From contig CAUVYP010000244.1 in assembly GCA_963556195.1 (NCBI GenBank), positions 682,001-746,000 on the forward strand: a stretch of DNA of 64,000 nt, given 5' to 3'. Origin of the DNA: Sepiola atlantica. Its lineage: Eukaryota; Mollusca; Cephalopoda; Sepiida; Sepiolidae. Both the position numbers and the translations under genes were made by a program. This document shows, one piece after another, positions 26,319 to 39,710 of the stretch. The notes under the pieces are model-generated. The model was not told the DNA's origin, ran no database searches, and saw nothing but the letters and a program-made list of their open reading frames with translations. Positions within the stretch are counted from its first letter, which is position 1; each line of letters opens with the position of its first letter.

Positions 26319-29300
26319 TTAGTGCGATTTTAAGTTGATATCGCTTGTGTTTATAACTTCTACATTTATACAAATTGTGCTCTGAAACTTTGCAGACATT
26401 AGCGGACACACATTTTCTACTGAAGTACCAAGTTTCAGAAGTTCAGCTCTTGTACTCCCGGAGATATGTCGATACAAACTGAATACGCAAAACATCAACA
26501 AAATTTAGTGCGATTTTAAGTTGATATCGCTTGTGTTTATAACTTCCACATTTATAAGAATTGTGCTCTGAAACTTTGCAGACATTAGCGGACACACATT
26601 TTCTACTGAAGTACCAAGTTTCAGAAGTTCAGCTCTTGTACTCCCGGAGATATGTCGATACAAACTGAATACGCAAAACATCAACAAAATTTAGTGCGAT
26701 TTTAAGTTGATATCGCTTTTGTTTATAACTTCCACATTTATAAGAATTGTGCTCTGAAACTTTGCAGACATTAGCGGACACACATTTTCTACTGAAGTAC
26801 CAAGTTTCAGAAGTTCAGCTCTTGTACTCCCGGAGATATGTCGATACAAACGGAATACGCAAAACATCAACAAAATTTAGTGCGATTTAAAAGGTATATC
26901 GCTTGTGTTAATAACTTCCACATTTATAAGAATTGTGCTCCGAAACTTTGCAGACATTAGCGGACACACATTTTCTACTGAAGTACCAAGTTTCAGAAGT
27001 TCAGCTCTTGTACTCCCGGAGATATGTCGATACAAACTGAATACGCAAAACATCAACAAAATTTAGTGCGATTTTAAGTTGATATCGCTTTTGTTTATAA
27101 CTTCCACATTTATGAGAATTGTGCTCCGAAACTTTGCAGACAATAGCGGACACACATTTTCTACTGATGTACGAAGTTTCAGAAGTTCAGCTCTTGTACT
27201 CCCGGAGATATGTCGATACAAACTGAATACGCAAAACATCAACAAAATTTAGTGCGATTTAAAGTTGATAGGTCTTTTGTTAATAACTTCCACATTTATA
27301 AGAATTGTGCTCCGAAACTTTGCAGACATTAGCAGACACACATTTTCTACTGAAGTACCAAGTTTCAGAAGTTCAGCTCTTGTACTCTCGGAGATATGTC
27401 GATACAAACTGAATACGCAAAACATCAACAAAATTTAGTGCGATTTTAAGTTGATATCGCTTTTGTTTATAACTTCCACATTTATACCAATTGTGCTCCG
27501 AAACTTTGCAGACATTAGCGGACACACATTTTCAACTGAAGTACCAAGTTTCAGAAGTTCAGCTCTTGTACTCCCGGAGATATGTCGATACAAACTGAAT
27601 ACGCAAAACATCAACAAAATTTAGTGCGATTTTAAGTTGATATCGCTTTTGTTTATAACTTCTACATTTATAAGAATTGTGCTCCGAAACTTTGTAGACA
27701 ATAGCGGACACACATTTTCTACTGATGTACGAAGTTTCAGAAGTTCAGCTCTTGTACTCCCGGAGATATGTCGATACAAACTGAATACGCAAAACATAAA
27801 CAAAATTTAGTGCGATTTAAAGTTGATAGGTCTTTTGTTAATAACTTCCACATTTATAAGAATTGTGCTCCGAAACTTTGCAGACATTAGCAGACACACA
27901 TTTTCTACTGAAGTACCAAGTTTCAGAAGTTCAGCTCTTGTACTCCCGGAGATATGTCGATACAAACTGAATACGCAAAACATCAACAAAATTTAGTGCG
28001 ATTTTAAGTTGATATCGCTTTTGTTTATAGCTTCCACATTTATAAGAATTGTGCTCCGAAACTTTGCAGACATTAGCGGACACACATTTTCTACTGAAGT
28101 ACCAAGTTTCAGAAGTTCAGCTCTTGTACTCCCGGAGATATGTCGATACAAACTGAATACGCAAAACATCAACAAAATTTAGTGCGATTTTAAGTTGATA
28201 TCGCTTGTGTTTATAACTTCCACATTTATATAAATTGTGCTCTGAAACTTTGCAGACATTAGCGGACACACATTTTCTACTGAAGTACCAAGTTTCAGAA
28301 GTTCAGCTCTTGTACTCCCGGAGATATGTCGATACAAACTGAATACGCAAAACATCAACAAAATTTAGTGCGATTTTAAGTTGATATCGCTTGTGTTTAT
28401 AACTTCCACATTTATATAAATTGTGCTCTGAAACTTTGCAGACATTAGCGGACACACATTTTCTACTGAAGTACCAAGTTTCAGAAGTTCAGCTCTTGTA
28501 CTCCCGGAGATATGTCGATACAAACTGAATACGCAAAACATCAACAAAATTTAGTGCGATTTTAAGTTGATATCGCTTTTGTTTATAACTTCCACATTTA
28601 TAAGAATTGTGCTCTGAAACTTTGCAGACATTAGCGGACACACATTTTCTACTGAAGTACCAAGTTTCAGAAGTTCAGCTCTTGTACTCCCGGAGATATG
28701 TCGATACAAACGGAATACGCAAAACATCAACAAAATTTAGTGCGATTTAAAAGGTATATCGCTTGTGTTAATAACTTCCACATTTATAAGAATTGTGCTC
28801 CGAAACTTTGCAGACATTAGCGGACACACATTTTCTACTGAAGTACCAAGTTTCAGAAGTTCAGCTCTTGTACTCCCGGAGATATGTCGATACAAACTGA
28901 ATACGCAAAACATCAACAAAATTTAGTGCGATTTTAAGTTGATATCGCTTTTGTTTATAACTTCCACATTTATATAAATTGTGCTCTGAAACTTTGCAGA
29001 CATTAGCGGACACACATTTTCTACTGAAGTACCAAGTTTCAGAAGTTCAGCTCTTGTACTCCCGGAGATATGTCGATACAAACGGAATACGCAAAACATC
29101 AACAAAATTTAGTGCGATTTAAAAGGTATATCGCTTGTGTTAATAACTTCCACATTTATAAGAATTGTGCTCCGAAACTTTGCAGACATTAGCGGACACA
29201 CATTTTCAACTGAAGTACCAAGTTTCAGAAGTTCAGCTCTTGTACTCCCGGAGATATGTCGATACAAACTGAATACGCAAAACATCAACAAAATTTAGTG

Positions 29301-29852
29301 CGATTTTAAGTTGATATCGCTTTTGTTTATAACTTCCACATTTATAAGAATTGTGCTCCGAAACTTTGCAGACAATAGCGGACACACATTTTCTACTGAT
29401 GTACGAAGTTTCAGAAGTTCAGCTCTTGTACTCCCGGAGATATGTCGATACAAACTGAATACGCAAAACATCAACAAAATTTAGTGCGATTTAAAGTTGA
29501 TAGGTCTTTTGTTAATAACTTCCACATTTATAAGAATTGTGCTCCGAAACTTTGCAGACATTAGCAGACACACATTTTCTACTGAAGTACCAAGTTTCAG
29601 AAGTTCAGCTCTTGTACACCCGGAGATATGTCGATACAAACTGAATACGCAAAACATCAACAAAATTTAGTGCGATTTAAAAGGTATATCGCTTGTGTTA
29701 ATAACTTCCACATCTATAAGAATTGTGCTCCGAAACTTTGCAGACATTAGCGGACACACATTTTCTACTGAAGTACCAAGTTTCAGAAGTTCAGCTCTTG
29801 TACTCCCGGAGATATGTCGATACAAACTGAATACGCAAAACATCAACAAAAT
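26319..29852. repeat. 19-monomer HOR type I, copy 2 (3,534 bp)
   Basis: Same order and same private marks as 22785-26318, except that the final monomer (29667) is an ordinary C with TTCAGCTC instead of the chimera. In the places checked by eye the two copies agree at every diagnostic position, which points to a very recent tandem duplication. A percent identity was not computed. Confidence 0.93.
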
Positions 29853-31898
29853 TTAGTGCGATTTTAAGTTCATATCGCTTTTGTTTATAGCTTCCACATT
29901 TATAAGAATTGTGCTCCGAAACTTTGCAGACATTAGCGGACACACATTTTCTACTGAAGTACCAAGTTTCAGAAGTTCAGCTCTTGTACTCCCGGAGATA
30001 TGTCGATACAAACTGAATACGCAAAACATCAACAAAATTTAGTGCGATTTTAAGTTGATATCGCTTGTGTTTATAACTTCCACATTTATATAAATTGTGC
30101 TCTGAAACTTTGCAGACATTAGCGGACACACATTTTCTACTGAAGTACCAAGTTTCAGAAGTTCAGCTCTTGTACTCCCGGAGATATGTCGATACAAACT
30201 GAATACGCAAAACATCAACAAAATTTAGTGCGATTTTAAGTTGATATCGCTTGTGTTTATAACTTCCACATTTATATAAATTGTGCTCTGAAACTTTGCA
30301 GACATTAGCGGACACACATTTTCTACTGAAGTACCAAGTTTCAGAAGTTCAGCTCTTGTACTCCCGGAGATATGTCGATACAAACTGAATACGCAAAACA
30401 TCAACAAAATTTAGTGCGATTTTAAGTTGATATCGCTTTTGTTTATAACTTCCACATTTATAAGAATTGTGCTCTGAAACTTTGCAGACATTAGCGGACA
30501 CACATTTTCTACTGAAGTACCAAGTTTCAGAAGTTCAGCTCTTGTACTCCCGGAGATATGTCGATACAAACGGAATACGCAAAACATCAACAAAATTTAG
30601 TGCGATTTAAAAGGTATATCGCTTGTGTTAATAACTTCCACATTTATAAGAATTGTGCTCCGAAACTTTGCAGACATTAGCGGACACACATTTTCTACTG
30701 AAGTACCAAGTTTCAGAAGTTCAGCTCTTGTACTCCCGGAGATATGTCGATACAAACTGAATACGCAAAACATCAACAAAATTTAGTGCGATTTTAAGTT
30801 GATATCGCTTTTGTTTATAACTTCCACATTTATATAAATTGTGCTCTGAAACTTTGCAGACATTAGCGGACACACATTTTCTACTGAAGTACCAAGTTTC
30901 AGAAGTTCAGCTCTTGTACTCCCGGAGATATGTCGATACAAACGGAATACGCAAAACATCAACAAAATTTAGTGCGATTTAAAAGGTATATCGCTTGTGT
31001 TAATAACTTCCACATTTATAAGAATTGTGCTCCGAAACTTTGCAGACATTAGCGGACATACATTTTCAACTGAAGTACCAAGTTTCAGAAGTTCAGCTCT
31101 TGTGCTCCCGGAGATATGTCGATACAAACTGAATACGCAAAACATCAACAAAATTTAGTGCGATTTTAAGTTGATATCGCTTTTGTTTATAACTTCCACA
31201 TTTATAAGAATTGTGCTCCGAAACTTTGCAGACAATAGCGGACACACATTTTCCACTGATGTACGAAGTTTCAGAAGTTCAGCTCTTGTACTCCCGGAGA
31301 TATGTCGATACAAACTGAATACGCAAAACATAAACAAAATTTAGTGCGATTTAAAGTTGATAGGTCTTTTGTTAATAACTTCCACATTTATAAGAATTGT
31401 GCTCCGAAACTTTGCAGACATTAGCAGACACACATTTTCTACTGAAGTACCAAGTTTCAGAAGTTCAGCTCTTGTACTCCCGGAGATATGTCGATACAAA
31501 CTGAATACGCAAAACATCAACAAAATTTAGTGCGATTTTAAGTTGATATCGCTTTTGTTTATAACTTCCACATTTATAAGAATTGTGCTCCGAAACTTTG
31601 CAGACATTAGCGGACACACATTTTCTACTGAAGTACCAAGTTTCAGAAGTTCTGCTCTTGTACTCCCGGAGATATGTCGATACAAACTGAATACGCAAAA
31701 CATCAACAAAATTTAGTGCGATTTTAAGTTGATATCGCTTGTGTTTATAACTTCCACATTTATACAAATTGTGCTCTGAAACTTTGCAGACATTAGCGGA
31801 CACACATTTTCTACTGAAGTACCAAGTTTCAGAAGTTCAGCTCTTGTACTCCCGGAGATATGTCGATACAAACTGAATACGCAAAACATCAACAAAAT
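29853..31898. repeat. Decamer copy plus one monomer (11 monomers)
   Basis: Order: D' E E F C F C A B Gt E. The first nine monomers repeat the run D' E E F C F C A B of 24459-26132 and 27993-29666; the offset from the latter is 1,860 bp, or ten monomers. The D' here has TTCATATC, while 24459 and 27993 have TTGATATC. Small private changes include GGACATACAT and CTTGTGCTCC in the C copy at 30969. Confidence 0.85.
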
Positions 31899-33014
31899 TT
31901 AGTGCGATTTTAAGTTGATATCGCTTGTGTTTATAACTTCCACATTTATAAGAATTGTGCTCTGAAACTTTGCAGACATTAGCGGACACACATTTTCTAC
32001 TGAAGTACCAAGTTTCAGAAGTTCAGCTCTTGTACTCCCGGAGATATGTCGATACAAACTGAATACGCAAAACATCAACAAAATTTAGTGCGATTTTAAG
32101 TTGATATCGCTTTTGTTTATAACTTCCACATTTATAAGAATTGTGCTCTGAAACTTTGCAGACATTAGCGGACACACATTTTCTACTGAAGTACCAAGTT
32201 TCAGAAGTTCAGCTCTTGTACTCCCGGAGATATGTCGATACAAACGGAATACGCAAAACATCAACAAAATTTAGTGCGATTTAAAAGGTATATCGCTTGT
32301 GTTAATAACTTCCACATTTATAAGAATTGTGCTCCGAAACTTTGCAGACATTAGCGGACACACATTTTCTACTGAAGTACCAAGTTTCAGAAGTTCAGCT
32401 CTTGTACTCCCGGAGATATGTCGATACAAACTGAATACGCAAAACATCAACAAAATTTAGTGCGATTTTAAGTTGATATCGCTTTTGTTTATAACTTCCA
32501 CATTTATAAGAATTGTGCTCCGAAACTTTGCAGACATTAGCGGACACACATTTTCTACTGAAGTACCAAGTTTCAGAAGTTCAGCTCTTGTACTCCCGGA
32601 GATATGTCGATACAAACTGAATACGCAAAACATCAACAAAATTTAGTGCGATTTTAAGTTGATATCGCTTTTGTTTATAACTTCCACATTTATGAGAATT
32701 GTGCTCCGAAACTTTGCAGACAATAGCGGACACACATTTTCTACTGATGTACGAAGTTTCAGAAGTTCAGCTCTTTTACTCCCGGAGATATGTCGATACA
32801 AACTGAATACGCAAAACATAAACAAAATTTAGTGCGATTTAAAGTTGATAGGTCTTTTGTTAATAACTTCCACATTTATACAAATTGTGCTCCGAAACTT
32901 TGCAGACATTAGCGGACACACATTTTCTACTGAAGTACCAAGTTTCAGAAGTTCAGCTCTTGTACTCCCGGAGATATGTCGATACAAACTGAATACGCAA
33001 AACATCAACAAAAT
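31899..33014. repeat. 6-monomer HOR, copy 1 (1,116 bp)
   Basis: Order: E F C G A B. The A copy (32643) has the private change CTCTTTTACTCC. The B copy (32829) is unusual: its left end is normal B, but it has TTATACAAATT and CATTAGCGGAC, features otherwise found in E and most non-B types. Both oddities recur exactly 1,116 bp later. Confidence 0.92.
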
Positions 33015-34130
33015 TTAGTGCGATTTTAAGTTGATATCGCTTGTGTTTATAACTTCCACATTTATAAGAATTGTGCTCTGAAACTTTGCAGACATTAGCG
33101 GACACACATTTTCTACTGAAGTACCAAGTTTCAGAAGTTCAGCTCTTGTACTCCCGGAGATATGTCGATACAAACTGAATACGCAAAACATCAACAAAAT
33201 TTAGTGCGATTTTAAGTTGATATCGCTTTTGTTTATAACTTCCACATTTATAAGAATTGTGCTCTGAAACTTTGCAGACATTAGCGGACACACATTTTCT
33301 ACTGAAGTACCAAGTTTCAGAAGTTCAGCTCTTGTACTCCCGGAGATATGTCGATACAAACGGAATACGCAAAACATCAACAAAATTTAGTGCGATTTAA
33401 AAGGTATATCGCTTGTGTTAATAACTTCCACATTTATAAGAATTGTGCTCCGAAACTTTGCAGACATTAGCGGACACACATTTTCTACTGAAGTACCAAG
33501 TTTCAGAAGTTCAGCTCTTGTACTCCCGGAGATATGTCGATACAAACTGAATACGCAAAACATCAACAAAATTTAGTGCGATTTTAAGTTGATATCGCTT
33601 TTGTTTATAACTTCCACATTTATAAGAATTGTGCTCCGAAACTTTGCAGACATTAGCGGACACACATTTTCTACTGAAGTACCAAGTTTCAGAAGTTCAG
33701 CTCTTGTACTCCCGGAGATATGTCGATACAAACTGAATACGCAAAACATCAACAAAATTTAGTGCGATTTTAAGTTGATATCGCTTTTGTTTATAACTTC
33801 CACATTTATGAGAATTGTGCTCCGAAACTTTGCAGACAATAGCGGACACACATTTTCTACTGATGTACGAAGTTTCAGAAGTTCAGCTCTTTTACTCCCG
33901 GAGATATGTCGATACAAACTGAATACGCAAAACATAAACAAAATTTAGTGCGATTTAAAGTTGATAGGTCTTTTGTTAATAACTTCCACATTTATACAAA
34001 TTGTGCTCCGAAACTTTGCAGACATTAGCGGACACACATTTTCTACTGAAGTACCAAGTTTCAGAAGTTCAGCTCTTGTACTCCCGGAGATATGTCGATA
34101 CAAACTGAATACGCAAAACATCAACAAAAT
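33015..34130. repeat. 6-monomer HOR, copy 2 (1,116 bp)
   Basis: Direct tandem copy of 31899-33014 with the same order E F C G A B, the same CTCTTTTACTCC in A (33759) and the same mosaic B (33945). Sequence to the left (E at 31713) and right (C at 34131) does not extend the period. Confidence 0.92.
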
Positions 34131-36176
34131 TTAGTGCGATTTAAAAGGTATATCGCTTGTGTTAATAACTTCCACATTTATAAGAATTGTGCTCCGAAAC
34201 TTTGCAGACATTAGCGGACACACATTTTCTACTGAAGTACCAAGTTTCAGAAGTTCAGCTCTTGTACTCCCGGAGATATGTCGATACAAACTGAATACGC
34301 AAAACATCAACAAAATTTAGTGCGATTTTAAGTTGATATCGCTTTTGTTTATAACTTCCACATTTATAAGAATTGTGCTCCGAAACTTTGCAGACATTAG
34401 CGGACACCCATTTTCTACTGAAGTACCAAGTTTCAGAAGTTCAGCTCTTGTACTCCCGGAGCTATGTCGATACAAACTGAATACGCAAAACATCAACAAA
34501 ATTTAGTGCGATTTTAAGTTGATATCGCTTGTGTTTATAACTTCCACATTTATAAAAATTGTGCTCTGAAACTTTGCAGACATTAGCGGACACACATTTT
34601 CTACTGAAGTACCAAGTTTCAGATGTTCAACTCTTGTACTCCCGGAGATATATCGATACAAACTGAATACGCAAAACATCAACAAAATTTAGTGCGATTT
34701 AAAAGGTATATCGCTTGTGTTAATAACTTCCACATTTATAAGAATTGTACTCCGAAACTTTGCAGACATTAGCGGACACACATTTTCTACTGAAGTACCA
34801 AGTTTCAGAAGTTCAGCTCTTGTACTCCCGGAGATATGTCGATACAAACTGAATACGCAAAACATCAACAAAATTTAGTGCGATTTTAAGTTGATATCGC
34901 TTTTGTTTATAACTTCCACATTTATAAGAATTGTGCTCCGAAACTTTGCAGACATTAGCAGACACACATTTTCTACTGAAGTACCAAGTTTCAGAAGTTC
35001 AGCTCTTGTACTCCCGGAGATATGTCGATACAAACTGAATACGCAAAACATCAACAAAATTTAGTGCGATTTTAAGTTGATATCGCTTGTGTTTATAACT
35101 TCCACATTTATAAGAATTGTGCTCTGAAACTTTGCAGACATTAGCGGACACACATTTTCTACTGAAGTACCAAGTTTCAGAAGTTCAGCTCTTGTACTCC
35201 CGGAGATATGTCGATACAAACTGAATACGCAAAACATCAACAAAATTTAGTGCGATTTTAAGTTGATATCGCTTTTGTTTATAACTTCCACATTTATAAG
35301 AATTGTGCTCTGAAACTTTGCAGACATTAGCGGACACACATTTTCTACTGAAGTACCAAGTTTCAGAAGTTCAGCTCTTGTACTCCCGGAGATATGTCGA
35401 TACAAACTGAATACGCAAAACATCAACAAAATTTAGTGCGATTTTAAATTGATATCGCTTTTGTTTATAACTTCCACATTTATGAGAATTGTGCTCCGAA
35501 ACTTTGCAGACAATAGCGGACACACATTTTCTACTGATGTACGAAGTTTCAGAAGTTCAGCTCTTGTACTCCCGGAGATATGTCGATACAAACTGAATAC
35601 GCAAAACATAAACAAAATTTAGTGCGATTTAAAGTTGATAGGTCTTTTGTTAATAACTTCCACATTTATAAGAATTGTGCTCCGAAACTTTGCAGACATT
35701 AGCGGACACCCATTTTCTACTGAAGTACCAAGTTTCATAAGTTCAGCTCTTGTACTCCCGGAGATATGTCGATACAAACTGAATACGCAAAACATCAACA
35801 AAATTTAGTGCGATTTTAAGTTGATATCGCTTGTGTTTATAACTTCCACATTTATAAGAATTGTGCTCTGAAACTTTGCAGACATTAGCGGACACACATT
35901 TTCTACTGAAGTACCAAGTTTCACAAGTTCAGCTCTTGTACTCCCGGAGATATGTCGATACAAACTGAATACGCAAAACATCAACAAAATTTAGTGCGAT
36001 TTTAAGTTGATATCGCTTTTGTTTATAACTTCCACATTTATAAGAATTGTGCTCCGAAACTTTGCAGACATTAGCGGACACACATTTTCTACTGAAGTAC
36101 CAAGTTTCAGAAGTTCAGCTCTTGTACTCCCGGAGATATGTCGATACAAACTGAATACGCAAAACATCAACAAAAT
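34131..36176. repeat. Satellite segment related to next block at 9-monomer offset
   Basis: Order: C G E C G E E2 A B E G. The nine monomers 34503-36176 correspond to 36177-37850 at an offset of 1,674 bp. Shared marks are TTATAAAAATT in E, TTCATAAGTTC with CACCCATT in B (35619 and 37293) and TTTCACAAGTTC in E (35805 and 37479). The match is less exact than for the adjacent duplications, since 35061 and 35991 differ in type from 36735 and 37665, so this is an older relationship. Confidence 0.8.
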
Positions 36177-39100
36177 TTAGTGCGATTTTAAGTTGATATC
36201 GCTTGTGTTTATAACTTCCACATTTATAAAAATTGTGCTCTGAAACTTTGCAGACATTAGCGGACACACATTTTCTACTGAAGTACCAAGTTTCAGAAGT
36301 TCAACTCTTGTACTCCCGGAGATATGTCGATACAAACTGAATACGCAAAACATCAACAAAATTTAGTGCGATTTAAAAGGTATATCGCTTGTGTTAATAA
36401 CTTCCACATTTATAAGAATTGTGCTCCGAAACTTTGCAGACATTAGCGGACACACATTTTCTACTGAAGTACCAAGTTTCAGAAGTTCAGCTCTTGTACT
36501 CCCGGAGATATGTCGATACAAACTGAATACGCAAAACATCAACAAAATTTAGTGCGATTTTAAGTTGATATCGCTTTTGTTTATAACTTCCACATTTATA
36601 AGAATTGTGCTCCGAAACTTTGCAGACATTAGCGGACACACATATTCTACTGAAGTACCAAGTTTCAGAAGTTCAGCTCTTGTACTCCCGGAGATATGTC
36701 GATACAAACTGAATACGCAAAACATCAACAAAATTTAGTGCGATTTTAAGTTGATATCGCTTTTGTTTATAACTTCCACATTTATAAGAATTGTGCTCTG
36801 AAACTTTGCAGACATTAGCGGACACACATTTTCTACTGAAGTACCAAGTTTCAGAAGTTCAGCTCTTGTACTCCCGGAGATATGTCGATACAAACTGAAT
36901 ACGCAAAACATCAACAAAATTTAGTGCGATTTTAAGTTGATATCGCTTTTGTTTATAACTTCCACATTTATAAGAATTGTGCTCTGAAACTTTGCAGACA
37001 TTAGCGGACACACATTTTCTACTGAAGTACCAAGTTTCAGAAGTTCAGCTCTTGTACTCCCGGAGATATGTCGATACAAACTGACTACGCAAAACATCAA
37101 CAAAATTTAGTGCGATTTTAAGTTGATATCGCTTTTGTTTATAACTTCCACATTTATGAGAATTGTGCTCCGAAACTTTGCAGACAATAGCGGACACACA
37201 TTTTCTACTGATGTACGAAGTTTCAGAAGTTCAGCTCTTGTACTCCCGGAGATATGTCGATACAAACTGAATACGCAAAACATAAACAAAATTTAGTGCG
37301 ATTTAAAGTTGATAGGTCTTTTGTTAATAACTTCCACATTTATAAGAATTGTGCTCCGAAACTTTGCAGACATTAGCGGACACCCATTTTCTACTGAAGT
37401 ACCAAGTTTCATAAGTTCAGCTCTTGTACTCCCGGAGATATGTCGATACAAACTGAATACGCAAAACATCAACAAAATTTAGTGCGATTTTAAGTTGATA
37501 TCGCTTGTGTTTATAACTTCCACATTTATAAGAATTGTGCTCTGAAACTTTGCAGACATTAGCGGACACACATTTTCTACTGAAGTACCAAGTTTCACAA
37601 GTTCAGCTCTTGTACTCCCGGAGATATGTCGATACAAACTGAATACGCAAAACATCAACAAAATTTAGTGCGATTTTAAGTTGATATCGCTTTTGTTTAT
37701 AACTTCCACATTTATAAGAATTGTGCTCTGAAACTTTGCAGACATTAGCGGACACACATTTTCTACTGAAGTACCAAGTTTCAGAAGTTCAGCTCTTGTA
37801 CTCCCGGAGATATGTCGATACAAACGGAATACGCAAAACATCAACAAAATTTAGTGCGATTTAAAAGGTATATCGCTTGTGTTAATAACTTCCACATTTA
37901 TAAGAATTGTGCTCCGAAACTTTGCAGACATTAGCGGACACACATTTTCTACTGAAGTACCAAGTTTCAGAAGTTCAGCTCTTGTACTCCCGGAGATATG
38001 TCGATACAAACTGAATACGCAAAACATCAACAAAATTTAGTGCGATTTTAAGTTGATATCGCTTTTGTTTATAACTTCCACATTTATGAGAATTGTGCTC
38101 CGAAACTTTGCAGACAATAGCGGACACACATTTTCTACTGATGTACGAAGTTTCAGAAGTTCAGCTCTTGTACTCCCGGAGATATGTCGATACAAACTGA
38201 ATACGCAAAACATCAACAAAATTTAGTGCGATTTAAAGTTGATAGGTCTTTTGTTAATAACTTCCACATTTATAAGAATTGTGCTCCGAAACTTTGCAGA
38301 CATTAGCAGACACACATTTTCTACTGAAGTACCAAGTTTCAGAAGTTCAGCTCTTGTACTCCCGGAGATATGTCGATACAAACTGAATACGCAAAACATC
38401 AACAAAATTTAGTGCGATTTAAAAGGTATATCGCTTGTGTTAATAACTTCCACATCTATAAGAATTGGTCTCCGAAACTTTGCAGACATTAGCGGACACA
38501 CATTTTCTACTGAAGTACCAAGTTTCAGAAGTTCAGCTCTTGTACTCCCGGAGATATGTCGATACAAACTGAATACGCAAAACATCAACAAAATTTAGTG
38601 CGATTTTAAGTTGATATCGCTTTTGTTTATAGCTTCCACATTTATAAGAATTGTGCTCCGAAACTTTGCAGACATTAGCGGACACACATTTACTACTGAA
38701 GTACCAAGTTTCAGAAGTTCAGCTCTTGTACTCCCGGAGATATGTCGATACAAACTGAATACGCAAAACATCAACAAAATTTAGTGCGATTTTAAGTTGA
38801 TATCGCTTGCGTTTATAACTTCCACATTTATATAAATTGTGCTCTGAAACTTTGCAGACATTAGCGGACACACATTTTCTACTGAAGTACCAAGTTTCAG
38901 AAGTTCAGCTCTTGTACTCCCGGAGATATGTCGATACAAACGGAATACGCAAAACATCAACAAAATTTAGTGCGATTTAAAAGGTATATCGCTTGTGTTA
39001 ATAACTTCCACATTTATAAGAATTGTGCTCCGAAACTTTGCAGACATTAGCGGACACACATTTTCTACTGAAGTACCAAGTTTCAGAAGTTCAGCTCTTG

Positions 39101-39710
39101 TACTCCCGGAGATATGTCGATACAAACTGAATACGCAAAACATCAACAAAATTTAGTGCGATTTTAAGTTGATATCGCTTTTGTTTATAACTTCCACATT
39201 TATGAGAATTGTGCTCCGAAACTTTGCAGACAATAGCGGACACACATTTTCTACTGATGTACGTTGTTTCAGAACTTCAGCTCTTGTACTCCCGGAGATA
39301 TGTCGATACAAACTGAATACGCAAAACATAAACAAAATTTAGTGCGATTTAAAGTTGATAGGTCTTTTGTTAATAACTTCCACATTTATAAGAATTGTGC
39401 TCCGAAACTTTGCAGACATTAGCAGACACACATTTTCTACTGAAGTACCAAGTTTCAGAAGTTCAGCTCTTGTACTCCCGGAGATATGTCGATACAAACT
39501 GAATACGCAAAACATCAACAAAATTTAGTGCGATTTTAAGTTGATATCGCTTTTGTTTATAACTTCCACATTTATAAGAATTGTGCTCCGAAACTTTGCA
39601 GACATTAGCGGACACACATTTTCTACTGAAGTACCAAGTTTCAGAAGTTCTGCTCTTGTACTCCCGGAGATATGTCGATACAAACTGAATACGCAAAACA
39701 TCAACAAAAT
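36177..39710. repeat. 19-monomer HOR type II, copy 1 (3,534 bp)
   Basis: Order: E C G E2 E2 A B E F C A B C D' F C A B Gt. Private marks are TTCAACTC in 36177, ACATATTCTACTG in 36549, AAACTGACTACG in 36921, TTCATAAG in 37293, GAATTGGTCTCC in 38409, GCTTGCGTTTA in 38781 and TGTACGTTGTTTC in 39153. All recur 3,534 bp later. Unit length equals that of the type I 19-mer, but the monomer order differs, so it is a separate HOR. Confidence 0.93.

Noticed and set aside
22785..29852. Assembly artefact as the source of the near-identical tandem blocks
   Set aside because: It cannot be excluded from sequence alone, but the copies are joined through a chimeric monomer and end at different flanks, as real unequal exchange would leave. 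Read coverage over the block would settle it.
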